Assembly (NCBI GenBank): GCA_032718475.1
Contig: JAUCBJ010006395.1
Coordinates: 1-42,515 of the forward strand
Length of the DNA stretch: 42,515 bases
Source of the DNA: Nemertoderma westbladi
Taxonomy: Eukaryota; Xenacoelomorpha; Nemertodermatida; Nemertodermatidae
Reading direction: 5' to 3'
Position numbers and translations under genes: made by a program. Positions 9,981 through 19,892 of this stretch are shown piece after piece. Position 1 is the first letter of the stretch; each line of letters starts with the position of its first letter. Under the pieces are notes generated by a model. It made no database searches and had not been told where the DNA came from. It saw nothing but the letters and a program-made list of their open reading frames with translations.

Positions 9981-10475
9981 TTACCCCCCTTCCCTAATAA
10001 TCAGGCACTGCTCTCTCCACCTTCTCTGCAGATAAGCCAGTAACCTTAGATACACCTTACGCAATATCTCAGCTGAGTGTAAGTCAGCCACATTGTTCAT
10101 CTGATCCAAAGTATACACACACAGAGTAATGTTTGATAACAGTTGTCTCAGACCCAGCCTATCCAACTCTGCTACCTGTCTTCCATCCGTAACAGTACCA
10201 ATGAAAACGCATGAAATAATTGCTGGATGAGCAAACATCTCTTTCAAGGTTTTCCAAACAACCGCATAGGCTCGGCCATTACAACCGAAACCCGACACTG
10301 CACGTTTCGCCTCCCCATCCAGCTGCCCTTGCAACATCGCTAACCGTCTAGAATCAGTGTAATGCACCCTCGTATGCACAAGTTCATGGAACCGCTCAAC
10401 ACACTGTGGCCACCCTACAGGGTCACCACTAAACCGCAGTAGGTGGATATCTGGTACACCCCCCTCATCACTCAA
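9981..10475 (-). pseudogene. BEL/Pao gag DUF1759-like domain
   Basis: The translation opens with VPDIHLLRFSGDPVGWPQCVERFHELVHTR and continues MLQGQLDGEAKRAVSGF, both hallmark strings of DUF1759, the gag-like domain of BEL/Pao polyproteins (P-L-P-FSGDP--W--F---F--LVH, then L-GEA---I). It probably corresponds to the capsid portion. Frame is intact across 164 codons but closed on both sides by lesions. Confidence 0.75.
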
Positions 10476-10724
10476 ACACAGTAGGGCAACCTCAACACCA
10501 CATCCTCCAGGAGTCTCTGGGTCCGGAATAATGGTCTTCTCCTTCTACTAACTCATCTATCCAATCATCCAACGCCCTATGTGTTCCTACAGGATGGCCT
10601 CCTCTCACCCCACTCTCACCCCTAGACCCTGTGCCTCCCTCAGAAACACGTCTACTCCTCACTCCCTCATCAACCCTCCGACTCCCATGACCAGGATCTC
10701 TGTCTCTGTCCCATCATCTATCGC

Positions 10725-11755
10725 TCAACCCAGTCTCACCCTGCGGAGCACAACCTCCATCCACTCTATCCCGACTACCCTGCTCTGAAACAGGTTCCTG
10801 TTTGCTTTCCACAGGCCAAGCATCACCCTGCAGGCCCCCCATATCAACTCTTGCACCCGAATGCACAGGAACCTGTTCCACTTTCTCCCTTCCCAGCCAA
10901 ACACCCCCCTGTTGAAATACAGATCTTCTCTCAATCCTTGCTTGTACAACCCAGCTTCATAAGCTTTCTCTGCATGTTCCCATGCTAACACCTCTTCCCG
11001 CTCTTCCCATTGCACCCTTCTCTCCTCTATTCTCTCCTCTACTCTTGCTTTTCTCCTCTCCTCGCCTCTACTCTCACTTTTCTCCTCTCCTCTCTCGCAA
11101 TCTCTTTCTTCTTACGCAATTCCTTCTCTACTTCTAACCGCTCAACCTCCCTCTTTCTGTCTACTTCTATCCATTCAACCTCCCTCTTTCTACAAGCGCA
11201 TTCTTTCTGTAACCGAAACTCAGCCATCTTCGCTTCCCCCTCTAGCCTTCTCGCCTCAGACATACCACTATATCCCAAAGCCCGTGAACTTCCTTTCACC
11301 ACTTTGCCCGTATGGACCGACCTACCACTCTCCTTACTGTATATAGACAGAGTCCCACTACCTTTTCCTGTTACTCTCCGTACACTAATACATCCCAATG
11401 TATCCTTGTGTGCCACAATTCTCCTTCGAGCCTCCTCATATGTGCCCGCAATCCATCCTCGTTCTCCAGGTGTAATATCCCCACTCAAATACGCAGCTTT
11501 CACCCGCGATCCTGCCTGTCCCAACAACCGGCTCAAACTATCCGCACCAGCTACCGCATCTACACCTCCCCCTCCAGCGATGAATGCCTGCACCTCATCC
11601 TCAACTTTCTCCAACTTCTCCAATTCCACCTTAAACCTATCCATGGGCCTCACTTCCTCACTCTGTCCACCTGCCGGTACACACACACTCGCTACCCTCT
11701 GCGCAATAGTTGGCCCAGAATTATCAGGGGACGACACATCTTCACTATTATCCAT
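10725..11755 (-). pseudogene. BEL/Pao gag N-terminal region with charged coiled coil
   Basis: The ATG at 11753-11755 lies 63 bases downstream (element sense) of the primer-binding site and starts a 238-codon frame ending at 11039. Residues about 40-60 (KVELEKLEKVEDEVQAFI) and about 175-238 (repeated RKREVEWIEVDRKREVERLE) are strongly helical and charged, fitting a coiled-coil assembly region of gag. A related frame continues 11015-10725 (EEREEVLAWEHAEKAYEAGL) after a frameshift. The repeated KREVE-W/R-IEV units reflect a short internal DNA duplication. No enzymatic role. Confidence 0.65.
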
Positions 11756-11818
11756 GACACACTTGTGTAGTACAAGAAACAGTCACTCACCAATCTTAAA
11801 CCACAACCCCACACTAAT

Positions 11819-11836
11819 ATCCGGTTCGAAGGACCA
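11819..11836 (-). promoter_or_regulatory. Primer-binding site, tRNA-Tyr type
   Basis: In element orientation TGGTCCTTCGAACCGGAT directly follows the 5' LTR with no gap. It is complementary to the 3' end of animal tRNA-Tyr (…CCGGCTCGAAGGACCA) at all but one position, where a G-U pair could form. It would prime minus-strand DNA synthesis. Confidence 0.75.
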
Positions 11837-12780
11837 TGTGCGCGCTAAAACACGCCGACAACCCACGACATTGCGGGGTGTGAACTAAGAGGATTCTTTG
11901 TGGGGGTTGGGGGGGAAGGGTAAGATTTATAGAGCCACACTTTGGTTAGGATGGGGACGTGTGGGACTACAGAGGCGCCAGCGAGATCGGCCGACAACAA
12001 AAGTAGGGCCGTGAGCTGACAGTATCTGACAGAGTGGTAGGGATGTAGATAAAATAAATAAGGTGTGGCAATAAAATAAAGTTATAAAAAGATAAGGTTA
12101 TAAAAACAATCATATAAAGTTCTGTATATTTACGTACTTAACGTTATCATGGTTTACAATACGATGTTACAATCAGTAAAAATATTATGACAATATAGTG
12201 AATATAATATAAATAATTAAGGCATAATAATAAACGCATAATCAACCGCAATATAAATTGCCCAAACTATGTCGCTAAAATAATAATAATAATAAAATCA
12301 TCCTTCTGCTTGGCTGGCGTTCCGTAGGCTACTGAAGAAATGAAACCCAGAATATCGGTTTATATACAACAAATCCAACCCAATATTATCTACTGAAAAT
12401 GTGTTAATTAATAACCGAGCAATAAACTGCACTGTTACACCTACAAACATTCGGGCTGGCTATAACCAGTTTGACCTTTACGACAATAGAGTAATACAAC
12501 TGAGTGCATCTCCACATAAAGAACTATAGATACAATAACAAGCGAAGCAAACACACCACAAAGGCACTCCAATATACCCGCTCACTCTCTATCCCCAGAA
12601 GGAAAATATTGGCCCCCAGATTACTCCATACAACCAACAAAGGCTAATAATGATTAAATTCAATGTAACTACAACACAAAATAATCTATACTCAACTAAC
12701 GCAATAATTACGAAGCCTACACCAAGCAATAATATTACTGCCAAATACCACTAGAAACTCACCAAACATTAAATCAAATA

Positions 12781-15047
12781 TCTAATATATATAAATATCG
12801 ATTGTCTGTGTGTTTGTCATCGGCTATACAATCGAACCCATCTCGATGAAATCTCGCGTGCTATAGCTCGTTAGAAAGGTCTCGCTCTAACTCGTTGCAA
12901 CGTAATACTCAGAGTCGTCTGAAGTTCGCCCGTCTGCCGCTAGAGGGCGATTTTCGTTATTTTCGGGCTAAATTTATCGAATTATTTCGGTTCTTCTATC
13001 GGTAATTAATTATTTAGAGGGCTAACATTTATCCCACCTGGTATAAAATTAACATGGGTAGATTCGCCGTGTCCCATTCTCACAAAGTTTTTATTTTATT
13101 CGAGTGTTTAATATAAATATGTATGATTATTTATTGATTAAAAACCAAATAGTGTATAAATATGTCATATTCGCCAAGCACGATCGAATTGGCCTATTGG
13201 TATTGAATAGGGAAGGATTGTTTTCTGTATCATAGCAAAGTTAAGGTAATTATTGAACTCGCAGCTAGCTGGCTGGGCACAGATAAGGAGCAAGCAGGCT
13301 GGAGTGTTGATTGGGGTGGGTTTGGGTTGTCTATTGCGAATTGCTCAGAGTAATTCTGCTTTCTCAATCATTGGCTGCATGGAAGGAGAGGTTTATAACA
13401 TTTTTGTTTTACTGTTATGAATATTAAAAGTAAAATAATTATTTCTCTACGCCTGTACTTACTGTATTATTATTTTATCTAATATTATACATCTAATCTT
13501 GATGAAATCTCGCTTACTATAGCTCGTTAGATAGGTCTCGCCCTAACTCGTTGCAACGTAATACTCAGAGCCGTCTGAAGTTCCCCTGTCTGCCGCCAGA
13601 GGGCGAATTGTCCGATACTGAAAACCTGATCTCATTGGGTTGTTTTTAATGCTTTTGAGCTGAAACTTGGTTGCTATATACTGCAGCAGCAGCATAGGCT
13701 TTATAATTCCGGAGTCACTGAGTTGTCCACAGTTCCCCAGTCTACCGTTAGAGGGCTAAATGTCTGAGAGTTAACATCTTCTCCAACTTTATTATTTACA
13801 ATCCGTTTTGACTGAAACTTTGTAGGCATCTACTACAGCATAGGCTGAATCTTTACTGAGTCGCAGAGTCGTGTACAATTTCCCAGTCTACCGCTAGAGG
13901 GCGAAATGTCTGCAAGTTAACATCTTCTCCAACTTTGTTATTTATAATCCATTTAGACTGAACTTGGTAGGCATCTACTACAGCATAGGCTATATCTTTA
14001 CTGAGTCGCGCAGGGTTGTCTACAGTACCCGCGTCTGCCGCTAGAGGGCGAAATGTATGAAAGGTAACATCTTCTCCAACTTTGTTATTTACAATCCTTT
14101 TAGACTGAAACTTGGTAGGCATCTACTATAGCATAGGCTATATCTTTGCGGAGTTGTAGAGTCGTCTACAATTCCCCAGTCTACCGCTAGAGGGCGAAAT
14201 GTCTGAAAGTTAACATCTTCTCCAACTTTGTTATTTTTAATGCTTTTGAGCTGAAACTTGGTAGCTATATACTGCAGCATAGGCTGTATATTTCCGGAGT
14301 CACTGATTTGTCTACAGTTCCCCAGTCTACCGTTAGAGGGCTAAATGTCTGAGAGTTAACATCTTCTCCAACTTTGTTATTTACAATCCGTTTAGACTGA
14401 AACTTGGTAGGCATCTACTACAGCATAGGCTTTATCTTTACTGAGTCGCGCAGAGTTGTCTACATTACCTGCGTCTGCCGCTAGAGGGCGAAATGTATGA
14501 AAGTTAACATCTCCTCCAACTTTGTTATTTACAATCCTTTTAGACTGAAACTTGGTAGGCATCTACTATAGCATAGGCTATATCTTTGCGGAGTAGTAGA
14601 GACGTCTACAGTTCCACAGTCAGCCGCTAGAGGGCGAATTGTCTGATAGTGAAAACCTCATCCCATTTGGTTCTTTTTAATCTTTTTGAGCTAAAACTTG
14701 GCAGGTATCTACTACATCATAGGCTGTATCTTTAGGGAGTTGCAGAGTCCTATACACTTCCCCAGTCTACTGTTATTTACTAACGGTTTAGACTGAAACT
14801 TGGTAGGCATCTACTACAGCATAGGCTGTACCTTTACGGAGTCGATCTGAAAGTGATCATTTTCTGGAAATTTTGTTATTTACAATCTGCCTAAAGTTGA
14901 AATTTGACAGTTATCTCTTATGGGGGTGGTGTTTTATTTAATGATGGTGTCTGTTCCATATGCAGTTCTCAAATCTCCCACACATAGTCATATATCATCT
15001 GCAGGTGCACTAGAAAGCTGTGGCCCGAAGGGCCACAGGCTTTCTAG
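12781..15047 (+). mobile_element. Non-autonomous Helitron-like element
   Basis: The unbroken LTR reads AAATCAAATA|TTCCCTAAT at 5484-5502; here 2267 bp are inserted exactly between that A (12780) and T (15048) with no duplication. The insert starts TC (TCTAATATATATAAATAT) and ends CTAG. A perfect 9-bp hairpin, CTGTGGCCC-GAA-GGGCCACAG (15018-15038), lies nine bases before the end. All four are Helitron rules: A|T target, no duplication, 5' TC, 3' hairpin plus CTRR. The hairpin can be extended by the flanking CTAGAAAG/CTTTCTAG. No Rep/helicase gene is inside, so it depends on a partner. Confidence 0.85.
13588..14840 (+). repeat. Tandem repeat of about 147 bp inside the Helitron
   Basis: A core resembling GTCTGCCGCTAGAGGGCG starts at about 13588, 13740, 13886, 14033, 14180, 14325, 14473 and 14620, giving spacings of 152, 146, 147, 147, 145, 148 and 147. 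A further core lies at 12932. Variants recur in order (the CGTTAGAGGGCT type at 13740 and 14325, the CTGCCGCTAG type at 14033 and 14473), so the array grew by multi-unit steps. The last units (to about 14840) lack the core. Central tandem repeats are common in animal Helitrons. Confidence 0.85.
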
Positions 15048-15270
15048 TTCCCTAATAAATACATATTCTATAAAATACATTTAACTTTAGCATAAATAAA
15101 TATAATAAACCAATGTAAGATACTTTATGGAGATAATTCAACTAAATAATCAACAATATTAACATAAAAATATGACGCCTAAATCACTATAATATTATCA
15201 AATAAATTAATGCAAGATAATATGACGTTACGCAATTCACAAACGTTCTATATAAGCTACAGTCGCGACA

Positions 15271-15836
15271 GTCACTACTGCGTTCTGTCGTGCCCCACTG
15301 GAGGATTTCCTTCCTTCAGGCACAACGAGATCCGGCACTCTGTCGCTGATGCTCTGATGGAGGTGTCACATAATGTGGCTGTGGAGCCAGTCCTCCAACC
15401 GCTAACGGGCGAGCAGTTTGAACACCGCAGCACTTCAACGGACCAGCTGGTGAGATTGGACGTCTCAGTGAGCGGCTTCTGGGGCAATCGGTTCCAGAAG
15501 ACGTTCCTGGTCGTCTCAGTCTTCAATCCACTGGCAGAAACTAATGCCACTATGTCTCTACCGTCAGCCCACCTTTACCATGAAGCGCGGAAGAAACTAA
15601 AGTGTCAGGAACGAGTGAGGGAGGTGGAACACGCCACCTTCACGCCTCTGATATTCTCCGCGTTTGGTGGTATGGAGCCTTCGGCCATACATCTGGTGAA
15701 GCGGTTGGTACCGCCTGGTAGAGAAGCGAGAAACGCGGTACGCGGAGTGCATCACATGGGTTCGGCGAGAAAGTTGAACTTCGCGTTGTTGCGCTCGGCC
15801 CTCATGTGTCTCCATGGACACCAGTCGGATGCTTGA
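15271..15836 (+). pseudogene. C-terminal half of the split retroelement zinc/nuclease-like protein
   Basis: After GTCAC the frame encodes SCPTGGFPSFRHNEIR, then NVAVEPVLQPLTGE, RLDVSVSGFWGNRFQKTF, VSVFNPLAE, QRVREVEHATFTPLIFSAFGG and NFALLRSALMCL. This succession is the C-terminal half of the marine-invertebrate repeat protein whose first half is at 910-1063. The family has a Cys/His cluster followed by a region whose EP…LD…V-V-NP pattern recalls restriction-like (PD-(D/E)xK) nucleases of R2-type elements; that comparison is inference. Part of the usual Cys cluster is missing at the junction, and the strand before VFNP lacks an expected Asp, so it is probably inactive. Stop at 15834-15836. 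Confidence 0.65.
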
Positions 15837-16600
15837 CGACCCATTCGCTGCACAAATTCAGTTGCAGACACAGTCATTGTGCATGCGAATGCGGATGTTG
15901 CCCCACCGCCACCACCATAGACCCCAACGAGTGCAGAAAAGACCACGAAGAAACGGTAATGTTGAAACCGTTAGAAATATTTGACAAATAAGGGGTCATA
16001 CATGTGGAATCGAAATGTACAGAATATGAAGAAAATATCGTGATACTGGTCAACGTAAAAAAGGCTCGACATGAATAACTGACTATTGTATGGGATGGAC
16101 GCACAATCTCCCCCATAGCCTTCAAATTGCTTTAAATTCGAGCACTCGTCTGATAAAGGGTCAATGACTGAGGTCTACATAACGCCGGTTATCTGAAGTA
16201 ACTTTCAGAATCCACTATAAAATTGACCTTCTCGCCTGGAAAGCATCGATTGGCTCCGCCTCCAGGTAACTTCGGGACATCAAACTGAGTGCCTGTATTA
16301 GTAGGCCGGCCTATGGTCGTTACCATCCAACCTTCAACCTATGAAGCATTTGGTGCTAAATATTTCGGTTAGGCAGCCCCAATGTTCTTCAATAGCCTCT
16401 CCCTAAACGTTAGAACAGCAACAGAGACGTGTAGACCTAGTAAACAGTTTTAGAGTCGGCTTAAAGCTGAACATTTCTTTATAACCGAGCATTAAACCAT
16501 TAAAAGTGCCTTAAAATATACTTACATAACTGTAGTATATAGCCGATACGTAGAGTGTTGTAATAGTAGGCCTATACATTATTTGAATTTACCTGCATTT
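15837..16600. other. No gene seen
   Basis: Follows the stop of the split element protein. The first 150 bases are still codon-like in composition and may be 3' debris of that element. The rest is AT-rich with no convincing exon, repeat or RNA gene. Confidence 0.4.
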
Positions 16601-16609
16601 GAAAAAGCC

Positions 16610-16700
16610 AAATGACATGATTCTTGTCATTTTGAAAAAGCAAAATGACACGGTTCATGTCATTTTTTACTTTTAAAATGACACGATTTATGTCATTTTA
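16610..16700. repeat. Three tandem imperfect palindromes AAATGACA…TGTCATTT
   Basis: Three 23-26 bp inverted repeats at 16610-16632, 16642-16667 and 16675-16700, each with AAATGACA-N(7-8)-TGTCATTT, spaced about 33 bp apart. Arms are identical while the centres vary (TGATTCT, CGGTTCA, CGATTTA). This pattern of conserved arms fits hairpin or dimeric protein binding, or simple tandem duplication. Confidence 0.7.
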
Positions 16701-17920
16701 GAAAAGTTGCACATAAAAAACTTACTTTGACAGGCCGTTCTGGGCCACCGTACTTCCAGACATCTCCTTTATTTACTAAACATATCACCGACTTCGTTTC
16801 TTTCCATCTTCCATCATCTTATTTCCTTGTAAACTGTATAGGAACTGTACCAAATGCAGTTGAATCGGTTGTACAGTTTACATTTAAAGTAGGCCCTAAA
16901 GTTTTTGTACATTCAAAGCATTAGGGAAAGGAGCTGGTTACAGTTGCCTTGTTTTCTAACCAAAATAATAAAATTAACTTTTGGTCGAGATAAATTAGCT
17001 TTGGTCTGCGATAATATTGCCTGCAATATGGCAAAACTTTACTCCACGGGGGGGGGGGGGGGGGGGGCTAAATTTGTCTCCAGTGAACGTATTACTGTAC
17101 AATTTGTATCAGTCCATCCATAGGTTCATTTACTGGGTTCACCCACGGCCAGCCAATTAGGAAACAGTCATAGCTGGTAAGAGCGAGCCATGCGGTATGA
17201 GTACAATAAATAAATGATCAATTTAGTATTTAAAAAATTGGAAGTCATGAAGAAATCAATATGAAAGCTAAATCCGGATAATTTCAATTTGCGAAATACA
17301 ATTAGTTTTCTTTATACAGTAGCTATTGAATGTGTTTATATTATTGTGTGTATTAATAAATCACTCAAGTAATAATAAAATATGGTAAATACTGTACTGT
17401 ATTATCTACACTACTTTAACTTTCTACAGATTTTCCTTAATGAGACAACCATAAGATATTTTAGTTTATCATTAATACTCGCTTTTTCTTTACACATTGC
17501 TGGGGCAACAAACCAGTATTATATCCGTATAATCCTGATTTTTCGAGGTAATATACGCCAAACATGAATTTATTGAAGATGTGAAATATTATGAGATTAT
17601 AATAGCTAGTAATTCTTGATTGTACTAAAAAACCATATACTGTATTAAATGCTGCTACGCAAGGTGGAACTGCGATGGAAGTAGCTAAACTTAGCCCCCA
17701 TTTTTGTACTGTAGGCCTACTGATTTTGGAGAGAATAAGCCTACCGTAACGAATTTCAATTTCACTCCATAATGATTTTGTTCCATATGTCATGTTCTTA
17801 TCATTCTATGTGGATTTACCCAATAATCAAGTAGTACCCAAAGCTTTCGTAATAATGTGAGATGGTAATCGTGGCATTGGTACACCTTGGGTACCCATTG
17901 ACCAGATTTTGACCAGATGT
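16701..17920. other. No gene seen; contains a 20-base G tract
   Basis: AT-rich non-coding DNA. G homopolymer at 17048-17067. Short open frames on both strands lack coding character. Confidence 0.4.
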
Positions 17921-18110
17921 TATAGAAGATGTGCTAGCTATCAACTTTAATAAGTTTTATTATTTACGCAAGCTAGTTTTTTCAACTTTTTTATAAATGT
18001 TATAGAACACTGTTAACTATCAATTTTGATAAATATTTTTGTTCTAGAACACATTTTTTTTTGTTCTAGAACATTTTATTAAAAATGTATAGTACCGGTA
18101 CAGTAATCAT
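17921..18110 (+). repeat. Degenerate copy of the TTGTTCTAGAACA repeat family
   Basis: Contains two GTTCTAGAACA boxes separated by about 13 T-rich bases (about 18042-18077), preceded by GTTAACTATCAATTTTGATAAAT. The same order (GTTAGCTATTCATTTG, then two GTTCTAGAACA boxes, then TTAGAAAA) occurs in the arms of the 25.6-27.7 kb palindrome and at 18950-19110. Confidence 0.5.
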
Positions 18111-18262
18111 AAATACATACAACCCATATTAAATATAAATCATCATTTTAAATCATTAGTAGACCTCTTAGAACTGCAGTATTTGGAATCTACATAGAAC
18201 TTATAACACACAAACACAGAGTTGTGATTGAAGTTCTAAATAAGTTTTATTTTTATAAGTAT

Positions 18263-18505
18263 AAAAAGTAGGCCTACTAGCTAACACAAAATCAAAATTA
18301 CTAGCTACCCTCTTACTGACAGAAGGTAAAATATTTGTTCGAGAACAAAAACAATTCATTTTCAAAAGAAAACAATTATAAAAATTTTTCAAATTTAATT
18401 TTTATCACTAGCTAAAAAAAGTAGGCCTACTAGCTAACACAAAATAAAAATTATTAGCTACCATCCTACTGTCAGAAGGTAAAATATTTGTTATAGAAAA
18501 AAAAC
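18263..18505 (+). repeat. Two direct copies of an 88-bp sequence
   Basis: AAAAAGTAGGCCTACTAGC begins a block at 18263 and again at 18415. The copies match at roughly nine bases in ten through CAGAAGGTAAAATATTTGTT. Spacing 152 bp. Confidence 0.65.
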
Positions 18506-18674
18506 CTCATGATAAAAGCCATTTTCATATGAAATAAATTGATCAAACTATGGGTACCCATGGTGTAATAATGCCAATCACTACTGTAAAGCAAAACTCT
18601 GCGCATGAAATTAACTAATTTCTTACCCACACTCAGCAAAAAGCTCGAATTAATGATAAACGAATTATTGTCTG

Positions 18675-18868
18675 TTCGAGAAAGGGATAAACAGAGAATA
18701 TCACCTGTCCTAGGAGTGATATACGATATATCAACTTGAAGCAAATAAACTTCTATAACTACCGAGGCAGAAGGCCTAGGTTGTTATACAAAGTTTATTT
18801 GCTGAAGGTTTATATATCGTATATCACTCCTAGGACAGGTGATATTCTGTTTATCACATATGTTCGAA
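18675..18868. repeat. Inverted repeat of about 80-bp arms
   Basis: The arm at 18684-18760 (GATAAACAGAGAATATCACC…) is matched inverted at 18782-18857, with a 21-base loop. The core, containing ATATCACC…TCCTAGGA…TGATAT, is itself palindromic. Arms keep about 90% identity. Likely a small fold-back element. A further fragment of the same sequence (TCTCGAACAGACAATAATT) lies inverted at about 19556-19575. Confidence 0.7.
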
Positions 18869-18949
18869 CTTATTGAACACGAAGAGGGCCATCCTGGATA
18901 ATAAGGTAAAGCGAACCCCACTCCACAATTTAGTATTTTCCTCTCCAAA

Positions 18950-19110
18950 TTTTTTATTATAGCTAGTACTTTTAGCTTTTTGTATAGAAATCGTTCTAGA
19001 ATATGCTAGATATTTATTTTGAAAAAATGAACCCTCAGTTACAAATATTTTTTATTCCAGAACATTATTTAGGAAAATATCTTGATTATATTTTAAACAC
19101 ATGGGAACGA
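18950..19110 (+). repeat. Second degenerate TTCTAGAAC-family copy
   Basis: TAGCTAGTACTTTTAGC through TTTGTATAGAAATCG, ATTTTTTATTCCAGAACA and TTTAAACACATGGGAACG parallels the palindrome arm at 25925-26090 in order and orientation, with about 70-75% similarity by eye. Confidence 0.5.
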
Positions 19111-19135
19111 TTAATTATACACCACCTAAAGGGAA

Positions 19136-19318
19136 GGCTGCGTTCACACTACCGAGTCAAAGTCAAATGAAAATAAATGTACAGTAGCTAGAAATAATAA
19201 ATACATTATATAATATAATACATAAGCAGATAAGGGCATTCTATAAAAAATTAAATTGTGTTTCACAATTTTTGTCTTTTGACTTTGACTTCAACTCGGT
19301 AGTGTGAACGTGGATTAA
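19136..19318. mobile_element. Small inverted-repeat element (MITE)
   Basis: GCGTTCACACTACCGAGT at the left and its reverse complement (ACTCGGTAGTGTGAACG) at the right enclose about 180 bp of AT-rich DNA. The inverted repeats continue inwards as CAAAGTCAAA. Exact ends and a target duplication were not resolved. No coding capacity. Confidence 0.65.
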
Positions 19319-19892
19319 GAATGTTTGGAATTGCTTCTTTTTTTTATTTAAGAACAAGTTCGCTACCGGTAATATATAAGAAATGTTCTAGAATTTATAT
19401 TTAATAACCAACATTGTGTAGGGCCTACACAAAATATTAAAAATAGCAAAATCTAGCTAGTACATATATCATTTTTGTAATTAAAAAAACACAATTAATT
19501 AGTACTACAAGTTTCAAATAATTATAGATTAATTTGCTTCAGGTATTATATTCCGTTCTCGAACAGACAATAATTATAGTTTATAATTTATAGTATATCT
19601 CATTTGATTTCTTACAAGTATGAGATTATATTTTTACTTGAATCTGAGTTGTTTACATAAAATATGTAGTTTGAAGACCTAGGCCTATAGGTCGTTATAT
19701 TCCCAATGAACAGAAGAAGTGACCGTTTGGTTTTATTGATTAAATATAGAAAGATAGTCTTGTAAATGCAATTGTGAAAGTCCAGGTAATTGGTTGATGT
19801 TGATCTGAAATAATATAATTAAAATTTTGTTAATTTATACAAGTATGTGGCTCTAGGAATACTAGAAATATTGATATGAATTTATTCGACCA

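Larger units (their letters stand above)
1064..15270 (-). mobile_element. BEL/Pao LTR retrotransposon, degenerate, carrying nested LINE and Helitron
   Basis: A 14.2-kb element read on the minus strand. Its LTRs are 1064-5716 (3' LTR) and 11837-15270 (5' LTR), with ends TGTC and ACA in element orientation. The internal region 5717-11836 (6.1 kb) has a primer-binding site next to the 5' LTR, then gag with a DUF1759-like domain, zinc knuckle, DUF1758-like protease, RT/RNase H, H2C2 integrase domain and a DUF5641-like tail, in the standard BEL/Pao order. GTCAC flanks both ends. The LTRs share 1064-4235 (minus the LINE) and 5457-5716 with 11837-12121 and 12743-15270 (minus the Helitron), with scattered substitutions. 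Frameshifts, stops and an integrase deletion show it is dead. Without the two nested inserts it would be about 9 kb. Confidence 0.88.
11837..15270 (-). repeat. 5' LTR of the BEL/Pao element (right copy), interrupted by a Helitron
   Basis: Begins TGTGCGCGCTAAAAC and ends GTCGCGACA on the plus strand. The block 11837-12121 matches the left LTR across its LINE insertion point, and 12743-12780 plus 15048-15270 match 5457-5716. Without the Helitron it is 1167 bp. The TATA-like TCTATATAAG (15247-15256) near the plus-strand right end would lie close upstream of the transcription start in element sense. The middle (12122-12742) is AT-rich and differs from the left copy. Confidence 0.85.

Noticed and set aside
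13853-14280. Minus-strand frames in the Helitron repeat array
   Set aside because: Periodic peptide with period 49 residues that follows the 147-bp repeat (divisible by three); no start context and stops in other units.
12932-14637. CRISPR array
   Set aside because: Units are about 147 bp with diverged content throughout and no unique spacers; eukaryotic Helitron context.
15902-16125. Short frames after the split element protein as a further gene
   Set aside because: No start, no domain, and continuous with degenerate element sequence.
17461-17793. Possible third exon of the FAM181-like gene
   Set aside because: No coherent splice sites or recognisable sequence; composition is typical of AT-rich spacer.
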